This document shows positions 46,766 to 54,530 of a stretch of DNA of 64,000 nt, in pieces; the stretch's first letter is position 1; each line of letters starts with the position of its first letter. Both the position numbers and the translations under genes were made by a program. Origin of the DNA: Pedobacter metabolipauper (GTDB lineage Bacteria > Bacteroidota > Bacteroidia > Sphingobacteriales > Sphingobacteriaceae); the NCBI RefSeq assembly GCF_004362715.1, contig NZ_SNYC01000004.1, positions 310,001 through 374,000 on the forward strand. The letters are read 5' to 3'. Below the pieces are notes generated by a model, which was not told the origin of the DNA, made no database searches, and worked only from the letters and a program-made list of their open reading frames with translations.

Positions 46766-47839
46766 CTAATTAGCAGACAGTGCATTATTGATCGCAATTT
46801 GCTGCGCAACCTTTCCTGCAAGTTCTGCAAACGATACGGAAAGTTTACTGGAAGCATTTAATGCAATAGGCGTGCCTTTATCTCCTGCCTCTGTAATACT
46901 CTGAACTATCGGTATTTCACCAAGAAAAGGAACTTCAAATGATTTAGCCAGCAGCTTACCCCCATCTTTACCAAAGATGTAGTATTTGTTATCTGGTAGC
47001 TCTTCTGGTGTAAAATAGGCCATATTCTCTATTACACCTAAAACAGGTATATTAATTCCCGGCATTCTGAACATGGCCAATCCTTTTCTCGTATCAGCCA
47101 GCGCCACCTGCTGTGGTGTGGTTACGATTACGGCTCCTGCTATTGGAAAGCTTTGTGTAATGGTAATGTGAATATCACCTGTTCCCGGCGGAAGGTCTAC
47201 GATCAAATAATCCAGTTCACCCCAATCGGCATCATTAAACAATTGCTTCACTGCGTTTGAGGCCATTGGACCACGCCATGGCACAGGCTGATCCGGATCT
47301 GCAAAGAAACCAAGGGAAAGTAATTTTATCCCATACTTTTCAATAGGCATAATCAGGGTCTTGCCTTCAGGGGTTTCTCTTGCTCCTGGCTTGGCATTTA
47401 CAAGATCGAACATCGTCGGTACAGAAGGCCCATAAATATCCGCATCAATCAATCCAACTTTAGCTCCATCTGCTGCAAGGGCAATAGCCAGATTACTTGC
47501 TACAGTAGATTTACCTACACCTCCTTTACCTGAAGAGACAAGTACAATGTTCCTGATATCTTTTAGCTGTGTGGTATCCATTGGCTTAGTTACCCTGGAT
47601 GTAACATTTATCGTTACTTCTGCTTCTTTATTTACAAAATGCTTAACTGCATTTAAACATGCATTCTTTAGCATATCCTTCATTGGGCATGCGGGTGTTG
47701 TTAATTCTAAAGTAAAGCTCACCTGCATGTCTTCTATCTTTAGATCTTTAATCATGTTAAGGGTAACCAGATCTTTTTTAAGATCAGGATCTTCAACATT
47801 TCTTAAGGCATTCAGTACTTGTTCCGGACTAATAATCAT
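46766..47839 (-). CDS. apbC: Mrp/NBP35 family Fe-S carrier ATPase
   Basis: This 357-residue protein has an N-terminal MIP18/DUF59 domain (about 1-90, VLNALRNVEDPDLKKDLVTL) and the ATPase domain with the deviant Walker A GKGGVGKSTVASN (SSGKGGVGKS). It then carries DADIYGPSVPTMF, LIVDLPPGTGD and VIENMAYF. In many Mrp proteins the last motif carries CxxC, but here the Cys residues are absent (ENMAYFTPEELP), as in several Bacteroidota members. It binds and transfers [4Fe-4S] clusters. ATG 47839 is preferred over the upstream in-frame codon at 47893 because a promoter lies between them. NifU follows in the same operon. Confidence 0.93.
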   Translation of the reverse strand: MIISPEQVLNALRNVEDPDLKKDLVTLNMIKDLKIEDMQVSFTLELTTPACPMKDMLKNACLNAVKHFVNKEAEVTINVTSRVTKPMDTTQLKDIRNIVLVSSGKGGVGKSTVASNLAIALAADGAKVGLIDADIYGPSVPTMFDLVNAKPGARETPEGKTLIMPIEKYGIKLLSLGFFADPDQPVPWRGPMASNAVKQLFNDADWGELDYLIVDLPPGTGDIHITITQSFPIAGAVIVTTPQQVALADTRKGLAMFRMPGINIPVLGVIENMAYFTPEELPDNKYYIFGKDGGKLLAKSFEVPFLGEIPIVQSITEAGDKGTPIALNASSKLSVSFAELAGKVAQQIAINNALSAN

Positions 47840-47844
47840 TGGTA

Positions 47845-47875
47845 CAAAGTTAACTAAAATTGAAGGGATATTCAA
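47845..47875 (-). promoter_or_regulatory. Promoter of the apbC-nifU operon
   Basis: On the minus strand, TTG (47875-47873) and TAACTTTG (47852-47845) have a 20-nt spacer, an exact fit to the Bacteroidota consensus. The -7 element ends 5 nt before the ATG, so the mRNA should be leaderless or nearly so. Confidence 0.65.
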
Positions 47876-48057
47876 TTTAACACGTCCCGTCACCTTGATT
47901 TTGACAATCTAACTTCTCCATTTGCAAAAAATGACATATAGAGGAAATTATAAAAAGTGATACATAAATTCATTATGCCCCTTTTTATTGTATTTTTAGC
48001 CCTAAATAAACTTTTAACTTGTATTAAGCGTTTAGCATTAAACATCTAATTTACAGC

Positions 48058-50226
48058 ATGCATCTTCCCAAAATTAATATCCCTAAAAAATACCTAAAGA
48101 TTGGCGCCTGGGTTTTAGGGGGTTTTCTGTTGCTTTTTATAATTTTAGGTTCCATCGCTTACAGTAAAAGAGAAGCCTTGCTTCAGAAAATGATTGCCAA
48201 AGCCATTGCGAAAGCCGATGCAGATTATGGCCTAAAAGTAAACATCGGGGAGGCTGGGTTTAGCGGGCTGAGTACCGTACACATGAAGAATATTTTTGTG
48301 GTGCCAAAAGACCGGGATACTTTAATTAAGATCAATGACATCACTGTAGGCGTAAAGCTTTTTCCGCTGATTGCCGGAAATGTTAAACTCTCACAAATCA
48401 TTTTGAACACAGGTAAAGTTAATGTAGTGTTTAAAGACTCGCTGAGTAATCTTGATTTTTTTCTGAAACGCAAAAAAAAGGACAGTACAGAACCCAAATC
48501 TAAGGTTGATCTTGGTGACCTGGCACATAACCTGTTAAATCAGCTTTTATATAAAATCCCTGACGACCTTCAGATCAAAGATCTGTTGATTTCCGTTAAT
48601 GACAACGATACTGCGCACCTTACGTTTTTAACAACCAGGGCAACCATAGACGATGGCGACCTAAGTTCAACGATACTGGTAAATACAAATGCGGCTACCT
48701 GGCATGTAAACGGAAAAGTGATGCCTGGTAAAAAACGCTTTGACATTGTGTTCTTTGCGGACAAGATGAAGGTAGAACTACCTTATCTTAACCGGAAGCT
48801 GAATGCCAAATTTAGCTTTGATACGATACGCACTGAAATGAAGAATGCAGATTATAGCGGTGATGACTTTAAGATTGAAGGTTCCTGGTCTGTAAAGAAC
48901 CTCCTGATCAATCATAGTAAAATTGCAGCAAACGATATCGTTATTCCTGATGCTAAAATTAATGCCGATGTATTGATCGGGCCAAATTTTATTGCCTTGG
49001 ACAGCTCTTCGACAGTTTTCTTAAAAAAAGCAGAAATACATCCTTATTTAAAATATACCCTTTCACCGGATAAGATCTACGAAGTAAAATTATCGGCGCC
49101 AGAACAAGATGCCCAAGAAGTTTTGAACTCATTTCCACAAGGGCTTTTCGAATCTTTGGATGGTTTAAAAGTAAGCGGGAAGGTTAAGTATGATCTGGCT
49201 TTCTATCTGGACAGTTCACAACCTGATAGTGTTAAGTTTTATTCTGGCTTAACCCCTACTAATTTCAAAATTCTTAAATGGGGAAAAACAAACCTTCAAA
49301 AGATCAATAAAGACTTCGTTTATACTCCCTACGAGTATGGGAAACCGATGAGAAATATCGTAATTGGCCCATCGAATCCAAATTATACTCCTCTTTCTGA
49401 AATTTCAAGCAACTTTAAAAATGCAATCCTCACCTCAGAAGATCCTTCTTTCTTTTCGCATAAAGGGTTTGTACAGGAATCTATCCGAAAGTCATTTGCT
49501 GTAAATTTTAAGGAAAAGAAATTTGTTAGAGGAGGCAGTACGATTTCTATGCAGCTGGTAAAAAATGTGTTTTTGAGCAGGCAGAAAACTTTAGCCCGTA
49601 AGGCTGAAGAAATACTGATTGTATGGCTAATTGAAAATAATGATCTGATCAGTAAGAACAGGATGCTTGAAGTTTATTTCAACATCATTGAGATGGGACA
49701 GAATGTTTATGGAATTGGTGAGGCTACCCGTCATTATTTTGGAAAAACACCTGCAGAACTCAACATTGGAGAGGGTATATTTCTGGCCAATATTGTTCCG
49801 CGTCCAAAAATTGCGCTGTATAAGTTTAGAGGAGATGGAGGATTGAAGGACTATCTGTTTAACTACTTTAAGTACCTGGGAAACATTATGGCCAGAAGAG
49901 GGTTAACCTCTCCTGATACCAGCGGCTATGGATTCTATAACGTAAGGCTTCGTGAAGGACTAAGGCAATATTTACTTCCGGACTCTGCTACAATTGATAC
50001 CACAGCTTTTGACGGAGATGATCCGCTTCCGGCGATCAATACGCAGCCTGAATCTAAAAATTTATTTGATCGTTTATTTGGTACTCCCGGTAAGGATACG
50101 GTGTCAAGATCTAGGGCGGATACCATTAAAACCAAGAAACAATTGAGACAGGATAAAAGAGAAGAGCGAAGAAGAGAAAAAGAACTCCAGAAAATCCTGG
50201 AGAGCCAAAAGAAAAAAAATGAATAA
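48058..50226 (+). CDS. AsmA-like protein with GT51 peptidoglycan glycosyltransferase
   Basis: This 722-residue membrane protein has a TM helix (about 17-37). A long periplasmic AsmA-like region follows (about 40-420, GLKVNIGEAGFSGLSTVHMKNI...ITVGVKLFPLIAGNVKLSQI). Next comes a GT51 transglycosylase domain (about 440-620) with motif 1 SEDPSFFSHKGF (Glu461), motif 2 RGGSTISMQLVKN, motif 3 RKAEEI, and NIIEMGQNVYGIGEA. A Lys/Arg/Glu-rich tail ends the protein. There is no transpeptidase domain, so it would polymerise glycan strands as a monofunctional enzyme. AsmA-like domains are linked to lipid transfer, and the combination is unusual. Confidence 0.85.
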   Translation: MHLPKINIPKKYLKIGAWVLGGFLLLFIILGSIAYSKREALLQKMIAKAIAKADADYGLKVNIGEAGFSGLSTVHMKNIFVVPKDRDTLIKINDITVGVKLFPLIAGNVKLSQIILNTGKVNVVFKDSLSNLDFFLKRKKKDSTEPKSKVDLGDLAHNLLNQLLYKIPDDLQIKDLLISVNDNDTAHLTFLTTRATIDDGDLSSTILVNTNAATWHVNGKVMPGKKRFDIVFFADKMKVELPYLNRKLNAKFSFDTIRTEMKNADYSGDDFKIEGSWSVKNLLINHSKIAANDIVIPDAKINADVLIGPNFIALDSSSTVFLKKAEIHPYLKYTLSPDKIYEVKLSAPEQDAQEVLNSFPQGLFESLDGLKVSGKVKYDLAFYLDSSQPDSVKFYSGLTPTNFKILKWGKTNLQKINKDFVYTPYEYGKPMRNIVIGPSNPNYTPLSEISSNFKNAILTSEDPSFFSHKGFVQESIRKSFAVNFKEKKFVRGGSTISMQLVKNVFLSRQKTLARKAEEILIVWLIENNDLISKNRMLEVYFNIIEMGQNVYGIGEATRHYFGKTPAELNIGEGIFLANIVPRPKIALYKFRGDGGLKDYLFNYFKYLGNIMARRGLTSPDTSGYGFYNVRLREGLRQYLLPDSATIDTTAFDGDDPLPAINTQPESKNLFDRLFGTPGKDTVSRSRADTIKTKKQLRQDKREERRREKELQKILESQKKKNE

Positions 50227-50259
50227 TCTTATAGATAACAAGCGTTTAATAATCTAATC

Positions 50260-50817
50260 ATGAATAAGATCCAGATAGAAGATAAAGAATTTGAGATCCT
50301 TTTAGAGAACGATAATATCTGTAAGCGGACACGTCTGATCGCAATACAGATGAATGTTGATTATGAAAGCAGGTGCCCTATTTTTATTGGGGTATTGAAC
50401 GGCAGCTTTCTTTTTATGGCAGACCTTTTAAAGGAAATTAACATTTCTTGTGAAGTTGGATTTATAAAGGTTTCATCCTATACAGGAACGGAAAGCAGCG
50501 GCTCCATTAAAGAAGTATTTGGTTTACCTGAAGATCTTCATAACCGCGACGTAGTTATCATTGAAGATATTGTTGATACCGGTTTTACACTTGGCTACAT
50601 CTTAAATGAAGTTCATAAACAAAAGCCAGCTTCGGTAAAAGTATGTTCTTTATTATTGAAACCTACCGCATTGAAAGCCCCTATTGACGAATTGGAATAT
50701 GTTGGTTTTGAGATCGCTAATGAGTTTGTTGTTGGCTATGGCCTGGATTACAATGGGCTTGGAAGAAATCTTAAAGATATATACCGGGCCAAAACTGTTG
50801 CTCCACCTTTACCTTAA
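50260..50817 (+). CDS. hpt: Hypoxanthine phosphoribosyltransferase
   Basis: This 185-residue purine salvage enzyme converts hypoxanthine or guanine with PRPP to IMP or GMP. The PRPP-binding motif VVIIEDIVDTGFTL and the family loops IGVLNGSFLFMADL and KVSSYTGTESSG are intact. It lies 33 nt after the GT51 gene and 46 nt before psd, all on one strand. A standard monofunctional HPRT is expected. Confidence 0.93.
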   Translation: MNKIQIEDKEFEILLENDNICKRTRLIAIQMNVDYESRCPIFIGVLNGSFLFMADLLKEINISCEVGFIKVSSYTGTESSGSIKEVFGLPEDLHNRDVVIIEDIVDTGFTLGYILNEVHKQKPASVKVCSLLLKPTALKAPIDELEYVGFEIANEFVVGYGLDYNGLGRNLKDIYRAKTVAPPLP

Positions 50818-50863
50818 TTCAATATTTTTTTACAATTTTGCACAAAATTATTATTTAATAACA

Positions 50864-51523
50864 ATGACCATACACAAAGAAGGTTACACTACCATTGCGT
50901 TATCGCTGCTTTTCATTTTTATATTGAATGCAATTATTGATTATAGATTTGCAGATATAGCCTGGCTAAGATGGATCATTTATATTTTTTCACTTGCACT
51001 ATTTATTATTGTTCTGCAATTTTTCAGGAATCCATCCAGGTCATTTACATCTGGTGAAAACCTTGTCATCTGCCCTGCAGATGGAAAAGTTGTTGTTATT
51101 GAAGAAACTGAAGAAGGGGAATATTTTAAAGATAAAAGAATTCAGGTCTCCATATTTATGTCTCCCGTTAATGTTCACATCAACAGAAATCCAATCTCTG
51201 GAGTTGTCAAATTCTTCAAATACCATCCCGGAAAATACCTGGCGGCATGGAACCCGAAATCATCAACAGAGAATGAGCGCACTACAGTCGTTGTAGAGCA
51301 TGCAAATGGAATTCCTGTGTTGTTCAGGCAAATTGCAGGAGCCCTTGCCAGAAGGATTGTATGGTATGTTAAAGAAGGTGATGTTGTTGACCAGGGAAAA
51401 GAATTCGGTTTCATTAAATTTGGCTCCAGGGTAGATATCTTTCTGCCTCTTGGAACCAAGGTTAACCTGGAACTAAACCAAGTGGTTAAAGGTGGGATTA
51501 CGGTTCTTGCGGAACTCTCATAA
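50864..51523 (+). CDS. psd: Phosphatidylserine decarboxylase (short, PSD-A type)
   Basis: This 219-residue enzyme makes phosphatidylethanolamine from phosphatidylserine at the inner membrane. Two hydrophobic segments lie at about 12-50 (IALSLLFIFILNAIIDY and WIIYIFSLALFIIVLQFF). Then come FRNPSR, CPADGKVV, SIFMSPVNVHINR with the proton-relay His, and the self-cleavage site FGS in FIKFGSRVD that generates the pyruvoyl cofactor. ATG 50864 is used: earlier in-frame codons overlap hpt and lack family similarity. It is followed by a clear terminator. Confidence 0.92.
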   Translation: MTIHKEGYTTIALSLLFIFILNAIIDYRFADIAWLRWIIYIFSLALFIIVLQFFRNPSRSFTSGENLVICPADGKVVVIEETEEGEYFKDKRIQVSIFMSPVNVHINRNPISGVVKFFKYHPGKYLAAWNPKSSTENERTTVVVEHANGIPVLFRQIAGALARRIVWYVKEGDVVDQGKEFGFIKFGSRVDIFLPLGTKVNLELNQVVKGGITVLAELS

Positions 51524-51552
51524 TCAAGTTCAATATATAACAAGACTTATTG

Positions 51553-51589
51553 AAATGCCCCATAAGATTATACAGTTTATGGGGCATTT
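51553..51589 (+). terminator. Terminator after psd
   Basis: A 13-bp perfect stem (AAATGCCCCATAA / TTATGGGGCATTT) is followed by TTTTAT. It lies 30 nt after the psd stop and ends the GT51-hpt-psd transcript. Confidence 0.88.
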
Positions 51590-51627
51590 TTATGCGTAGA
51601 AAATCGGGTAGTGCCTTAAATATTTAA

Positions 51628-52758
51628 TTACTGCGGTTTTTGAACCGATGTATTTTCTTTGATTAAACGTTGAGTTGGATAGGCAAAATCAGAACCGTAT
51701 TCTTTTACAATTTCAATTAACCTGAAATTGATTGCCTCTTTTACCCGGACATATTCAGCATGCTCCATATTAATGACCAGGTATAATACCTGGATATTTA
51801 ATGAAGAGTCTCCGAAACCATCAAATGTTGCATAACCATCTTTAGTATTGGGGTTATCAGACAGATATTCATTTATCGATTCAAGTATTTTCTTTACATC
51901 GGCTGCCGCGGTCTCGTAGGTTAATCCAATAAAAAAGTTTACTCTTCTATAATTCCTTAAGGTAACGTTTTCAAGTACACCATCAATCATCGCCCGGTTT
52001 GGGATCACTATTGTTGTTTTATCCGGACTAATTAGCCAGGTGCTTCTAAAGCCTACTTTTTCAATAGTTCCTTCAATTCCATCTACTTTAACTGTATCAC
52101 CAACTGTAAACGGCTTATCCAGGAAGATGGTAAATGACCCAATCAGATTTTCCAGACTTTCTTTAGCCGCCAGTGCAATGGCGATACCTCCAATTCCAAG
52201 TCCTGTGATTAGTGTGAGCACATTAATTTCAAAAACAAACCCGAGCAAAACAAAGAATCCCATGAAACAAATTAGGGTTTTCATTAATTCCTTTAAAAAA
52301 GGAATCAGCTGGTCGTCGGCCTTATTATTGGTTAATGATGCTTTATATTTTAAAACATGTGCAATAAAATCTACAATTCTTAATATGATCCAGAAAATGG
52401 AAAGTATGATCAGAAACAGAAAGATCTTGTCCAGGCCATCTCCAATTGTTATTGTAATTTCTTGTTTTAACTTAACTCTGTGCCAGATTACAACATCCAA
52501 TGGGTGTCTTAACTGGTTTATAGCCACATAAAGTGTAAAAAATGTAATGAAAGATTCTATCGGTTTCAACAATAAAGAGACGAAGGTATCGTCTTTGATA
52601 TTTTCAGCAAATTTTTTAAATCCTGAAAAAATCAATAAGCTTACCAGTCTGGAAACTATCCTTTTAAAGATCAGCCCCAGTAAAATAAATCCTGCAAAAA
52701 AGCAATATTGTTTTAAAGTATTGCCCCAAAAAATCTGATCAAAAAAACTACTATCCAT
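51628..52758 (-). CDS. MscS-family mechanosensitive channel
   Basis: This 376-residue channel protein has about four hydrophobic segments in the first 190 residues. The pore helix follows with GIGGIAIALAAKESLENLIGSF (small residues Gly/Ala packing), then the beta domain DKPFTVGDTVKVDGIEGTIEKVGFRST, IPNRAMID and the C-terminal alpha/beta part (TYETAAADVKKIL). Such channels open under membrane tension to release solutes in hypo-osmotic shock. It is monocistronic between two terminators. Confidence 0.92.
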   Translation of the reverse strand: MDSSFFDQIFWGNTLKQYCFFAGFILLGLIFKRIVSRLVSLLIFSGFKKFAENIKDDTFVSLLLKPIESFITFFTLYVAINQLRHPLDVVIWHRVKLKQEITITIGDGLDKIFLFLIILSIFWIILRIVDFIAHVLKYKASLTNNKADDQLIPFLKELMKTLICFMGFFVLLGFVFEINVLTLITGLGIGGIAIALAAKESLENLIGSFTIFLDKPFTVGDTVKVDGIEGTIEKVGFRSTWLISPDKTTIVIPNRAMIDGVLENVTLRNYRRVNFFIGLTYETAAADVKKILESINEYLSDNPNTKDGYATFDGFGDSSLNIQVLYLVINMEHAEYVRVKEAINFRLIEIVKEYGSDFAYPTQRLIKENTSVQKPQ

Positions 52759-52900
52759 ACTAAAACACTTATTTGATAATCTGTTCTATTACGTTATAAA
52801 TTAAATGAGATGCATCGATTGAAATAAAGTCGTCTGGCGCAAACTTAAATAAAACTGTCAAAGCAAACGGTTCCAGTAGAAAATGAGCATATACAAAAAA

Positions 52901-52927
52901 ACCTCCCCAATTTGATCGGGAAGGTTA
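52901..52927 (-). terminator. Terminator of rplS
   Basis: On the minus strand AACCTTCCC pairs with GGGGAGGTT (one G-T pair) around a 9-nt loop and is followed by TTTTTTTG. It lies 21 nt beyond the rplS stop. Confidence 0.8.
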
Positions 52928-52947
52928 TTATGCTTTGATCTAAAGAA

Positions 52948-53295
52948 TTAACCTCTTTTAGATTTGATACGAGCTGCTTTACCAGTTAATTCACGAAGAT
53001 AGAATAGTTTCGCTCTACGCACTTTACCGATGCTGTTAACTTCAATTTTAGCGATGTTTGGAGAATTTATCGGGAAGATCCGTTCAACACCAACACCATT
53101 AGACATTTTACGAACAGTGAAAGTTTCGTTAGCACCAACACTATTGCGTTGCAATACTACGCCCTGGTAAATTTGAATACGTTCTTTATTACCTTCGCGA
53201 ATTTTATAGTGAACACTCACTGTATCTCCTGATTTGAATACAGGAAACTCATTTTTTGCGATTACCTGCTCTTCAACAAATTTTACTAAATCCAT
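52948..53295 (-). CDS. rplS: 50S ribosomal protein L19
   Basis: This 115-residue protein is L19, a component at the 30S-50S interface. The family motifs [53 protein letters not shown] and [11 protein letters not shown] are all present, and the length is normal. In most bacteria it closes the rpsP-rimM-trmD-rplS operon. Here two small unknown genes on the same strand and one on the other lie between it and trmD. A leader hairpin is visible just upstream. Confidence 0.97.
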   Translation of the reverse strand: MDLVKFVEEQVIAKNEFPVFKSGDTVSVHYKIREGNKERIQIYQGVVLQRNSVGANETFTVRKMSNGVGVERIFPINSPNIAKIEVNSIGKVRRAKLFYLRELTGKAARIKSKRG

Positions 53296-53312
53296 GATTT
53301 TAAGCTATTAAG

Positions 53313-53337
53313 CCGACTTTTTGTTGTTTAAAATCGG
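53313..53337 (-). ncRNA. Possible rplS leader hairpin
   Basis: On the minus strand CCGA TTTT and AAAA plus TCGG arms (with one bulged base) form a small hairpin ending 18 nt before the rplS start codon. Ribosomal-protein leaders that act as autoregulatory RNAs are known in Bacteroidota for several genes. This assignment is based on position and a modest stem only. Confidence 0.3.
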
Positions 53338-53427
53338 ACTGCAATATTAGGAATTTTATTTTATAAAAAAAAGTGATTTTTATTTTTTTCCACATTCTTT
53401 ATGATTTCCACATAATTTTAATGTGAA

Positions 53428-53730
53428 CTAGTTCTCCGAACCGTTCTGCTGCCGCTCCAAATATATCAACTCTTTGAGGTTCTTGCACGGTTTAAGGCCG
53501 TTTATCAGTCCGCCACTCTCCATTCCAAATAAGCATTCCAACTTTCTTACTTTTTCATAAGGAATATCTGCAGTATCTTCTATTAATAGTTTTCGGTAAT
53601 TATGAAAGGTATTAAATGCAATGCCCAGTTCTCTCGGAATAATTTTAATTGCCGATTTATAATCCGGAAGATTCAATTTATTCATTTCTTCATCTATCTT
53701 ATATTTTCTTCTTTTTTCCATAAAATCCAT
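53428..53730 (-). CDS. Small HTH-like protein, paralogue A
   Basis: This 100-residue protein is not one I recognise as a named family. It shares its core with the adjacent 98-residue protein: YKI-D/N-E, DYK-x-A, IP, NTFHN-Y/W-RK, DIP-Y/H-EKV, LFG and GGL-x-N. The segment LGIAFNTFHNYRKLLI resembles a recognition helix of an XRE-type helix-turn-helix, and the following YEKVRKLECLFGM recalls the C-terminal helix of such domains. There is no signal peptide or membrane segment. It is the second gene of a tandem pair lying between trmD and rplS, and could be read into rplS. Confidence 0.6.
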   Translation of the reverse strand: MDFMEKRRKYKIDEEMNKLNLPDYKSAIKIIPRELGIAFNTFHNYRKLLIEDTADIPYEKVRKLECLFGMESGGLINGLKPCKNLKELIYLERQQNGSEN

Positions 53731-53744
53731 TTATAGCTTTCCTG

Positions 53745-54041
53745 TTACTGAGTGACTGCCTTTAACCGCTGATTCAGTGATTTGGATCTGATTCGTTTAT
53801 TCAGCAACCCTCCTCTTTTTAATCCAAACAGGATCTCAAACAATACCACTTTTTCATGGGGAATATCCTGTTCATCATTTATACTGATCTTTCTCCAGTT
53901 ATGAAATGTGTTCAGAGATATATTCAGAAATCCGGGGATATGTAAAACTGCCTTTTTATAATCCCCTCTGGAAAGCCTGAGCATGCATTCATTAATCTTG
54001 TATTTTTTTATGCCACTTTCAATAATAATTAATTTTTGCAT
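53745..54041 (-). CDS. Small HTH-like protein, paralogue B
   Basis: This 98-residue protein is clearly related to the following gene (14 nt downstream), with the aligned core DYKKAVLHIPGFLNISLNTF and HNWRKISINDEQDIPHEKVV against DYKSAIKIIPRELGIAFNTF and HNYRKLLIEDTADIPYEKVR. A basic C-terminus (KRIRSKSLNQRLKAVTQ) and the HTH-like middle suggest nucleic-acid binding, which is inference. It is divergent from an XRE-like gene across an AT-rich spacer of 126 nt. The pair seems to be a local duplication inside the ribosomal operon region. Confidence 0.6.
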   Translation of the reverse strand: MQKLIIIESGIKKYKINECMLRLSRGDYKKAVLHIPGFLNISLNTFHNWRKISINDEQDIPHEKVVLFEILFGLKRGGLLNKRIRSKSLNQRLKAVTQ

Positions 54042-54083
54042 AATAAATTAGTTAATAATATTAAAAATTTGTGTATTATTACC

Positions 54084-54114
54084 AAATAAATACAGAATAT
54101 ACACTTATTTATTT
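54084..54114. promoter_or_regulatory. AT-rich inverted repeat between divergent HTH genes
   Basis: AAATAAATA at 54084-54092 and TATTTATTT at 54106-54114 are exact inverted copies separated by 13 nt, in the middle of the spacer between two divergent HTH-like genes. On the minus strand a TATATTTG (-7 type) lies nearby at 54125-54118. The very high AT content makes chance occurrence likely enough to keep confidence low. Confidence 0.3.
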
Positions 54115-54167
54115 AGTCAAATATACTATATTTTTTATGTTCACCTAACAATTATTAACAAAATACC

Positions 54168-54521
54168 ATGCTTTTAAAGAAAACTATAGACCAAATACTT
54201 AAAGAAAAAAGCAGATCACTAACCTGGCTTGCTTTTGAAATGGATAAAACTTTTGATGGCTTTAAATTAAGTTTAACCAGAGGATCAATTAAATACAATG
54301 ACATTTTAAGAATGGCCAGGATTTTGGAAGTTAATCCTTCTGTTTTTTTTGAAACAGGAGGACCTATACCTCACGGTGAAAACGAGCAGATCCAACCTGT
54401 AGAAAAATCAGACTATATCGTATTAAAGGCAAATCTAACTGCTTGCGGAGAAATGCTTGTCGTATTAAAAAATCAAATGAAGGATAAGGACAAAATAATC
54501 AGCTTATTAAGCCGTGGATAA
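54168..54521 (+). CDS. XRE-like helix-turn-helix protein
   Basis: This 117-residue protein has an N-terminal HTH region (about 5-60): TIDQILKEKSRSLTWLAFEMDKTFDGFKLSLTRGSIKYNDILRM read as helices, with LAFEMDKTFDGFKLSL as the HTH core. A linker (VFFETGGPIPHGENEQIQP) leads to a C-terminal helix (YIVLKANLTACGEMLVVLKNQMKDKDKIISLL) likely to be a coiled coil for dimerisation. This resembles small phage-type repressors. It is divergent from the paralogous pair and ends 9 nt before the trmD stop (convergent). It probably controls the pair, but that is inference. Confidence 0.7.
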   Translation: MLLKKTIDQILKEKSRSLTWLAFEMDKTFDGFKLSLTRGSIKYNDILRMARILEVNPSVFFETGGPIPHGENEQIQPVEKSDYIVLKANLTACGEMLVVLKNQMKDKDKIISLLSRG

Positions 54522-54530
54522 TAGTAGAAA

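Noticed and set aside
52040..52531. 163-codon plus-strand frame inside the MscS gene
   Set aside because: Antisense to the conserved pore and beta domain of the channel.
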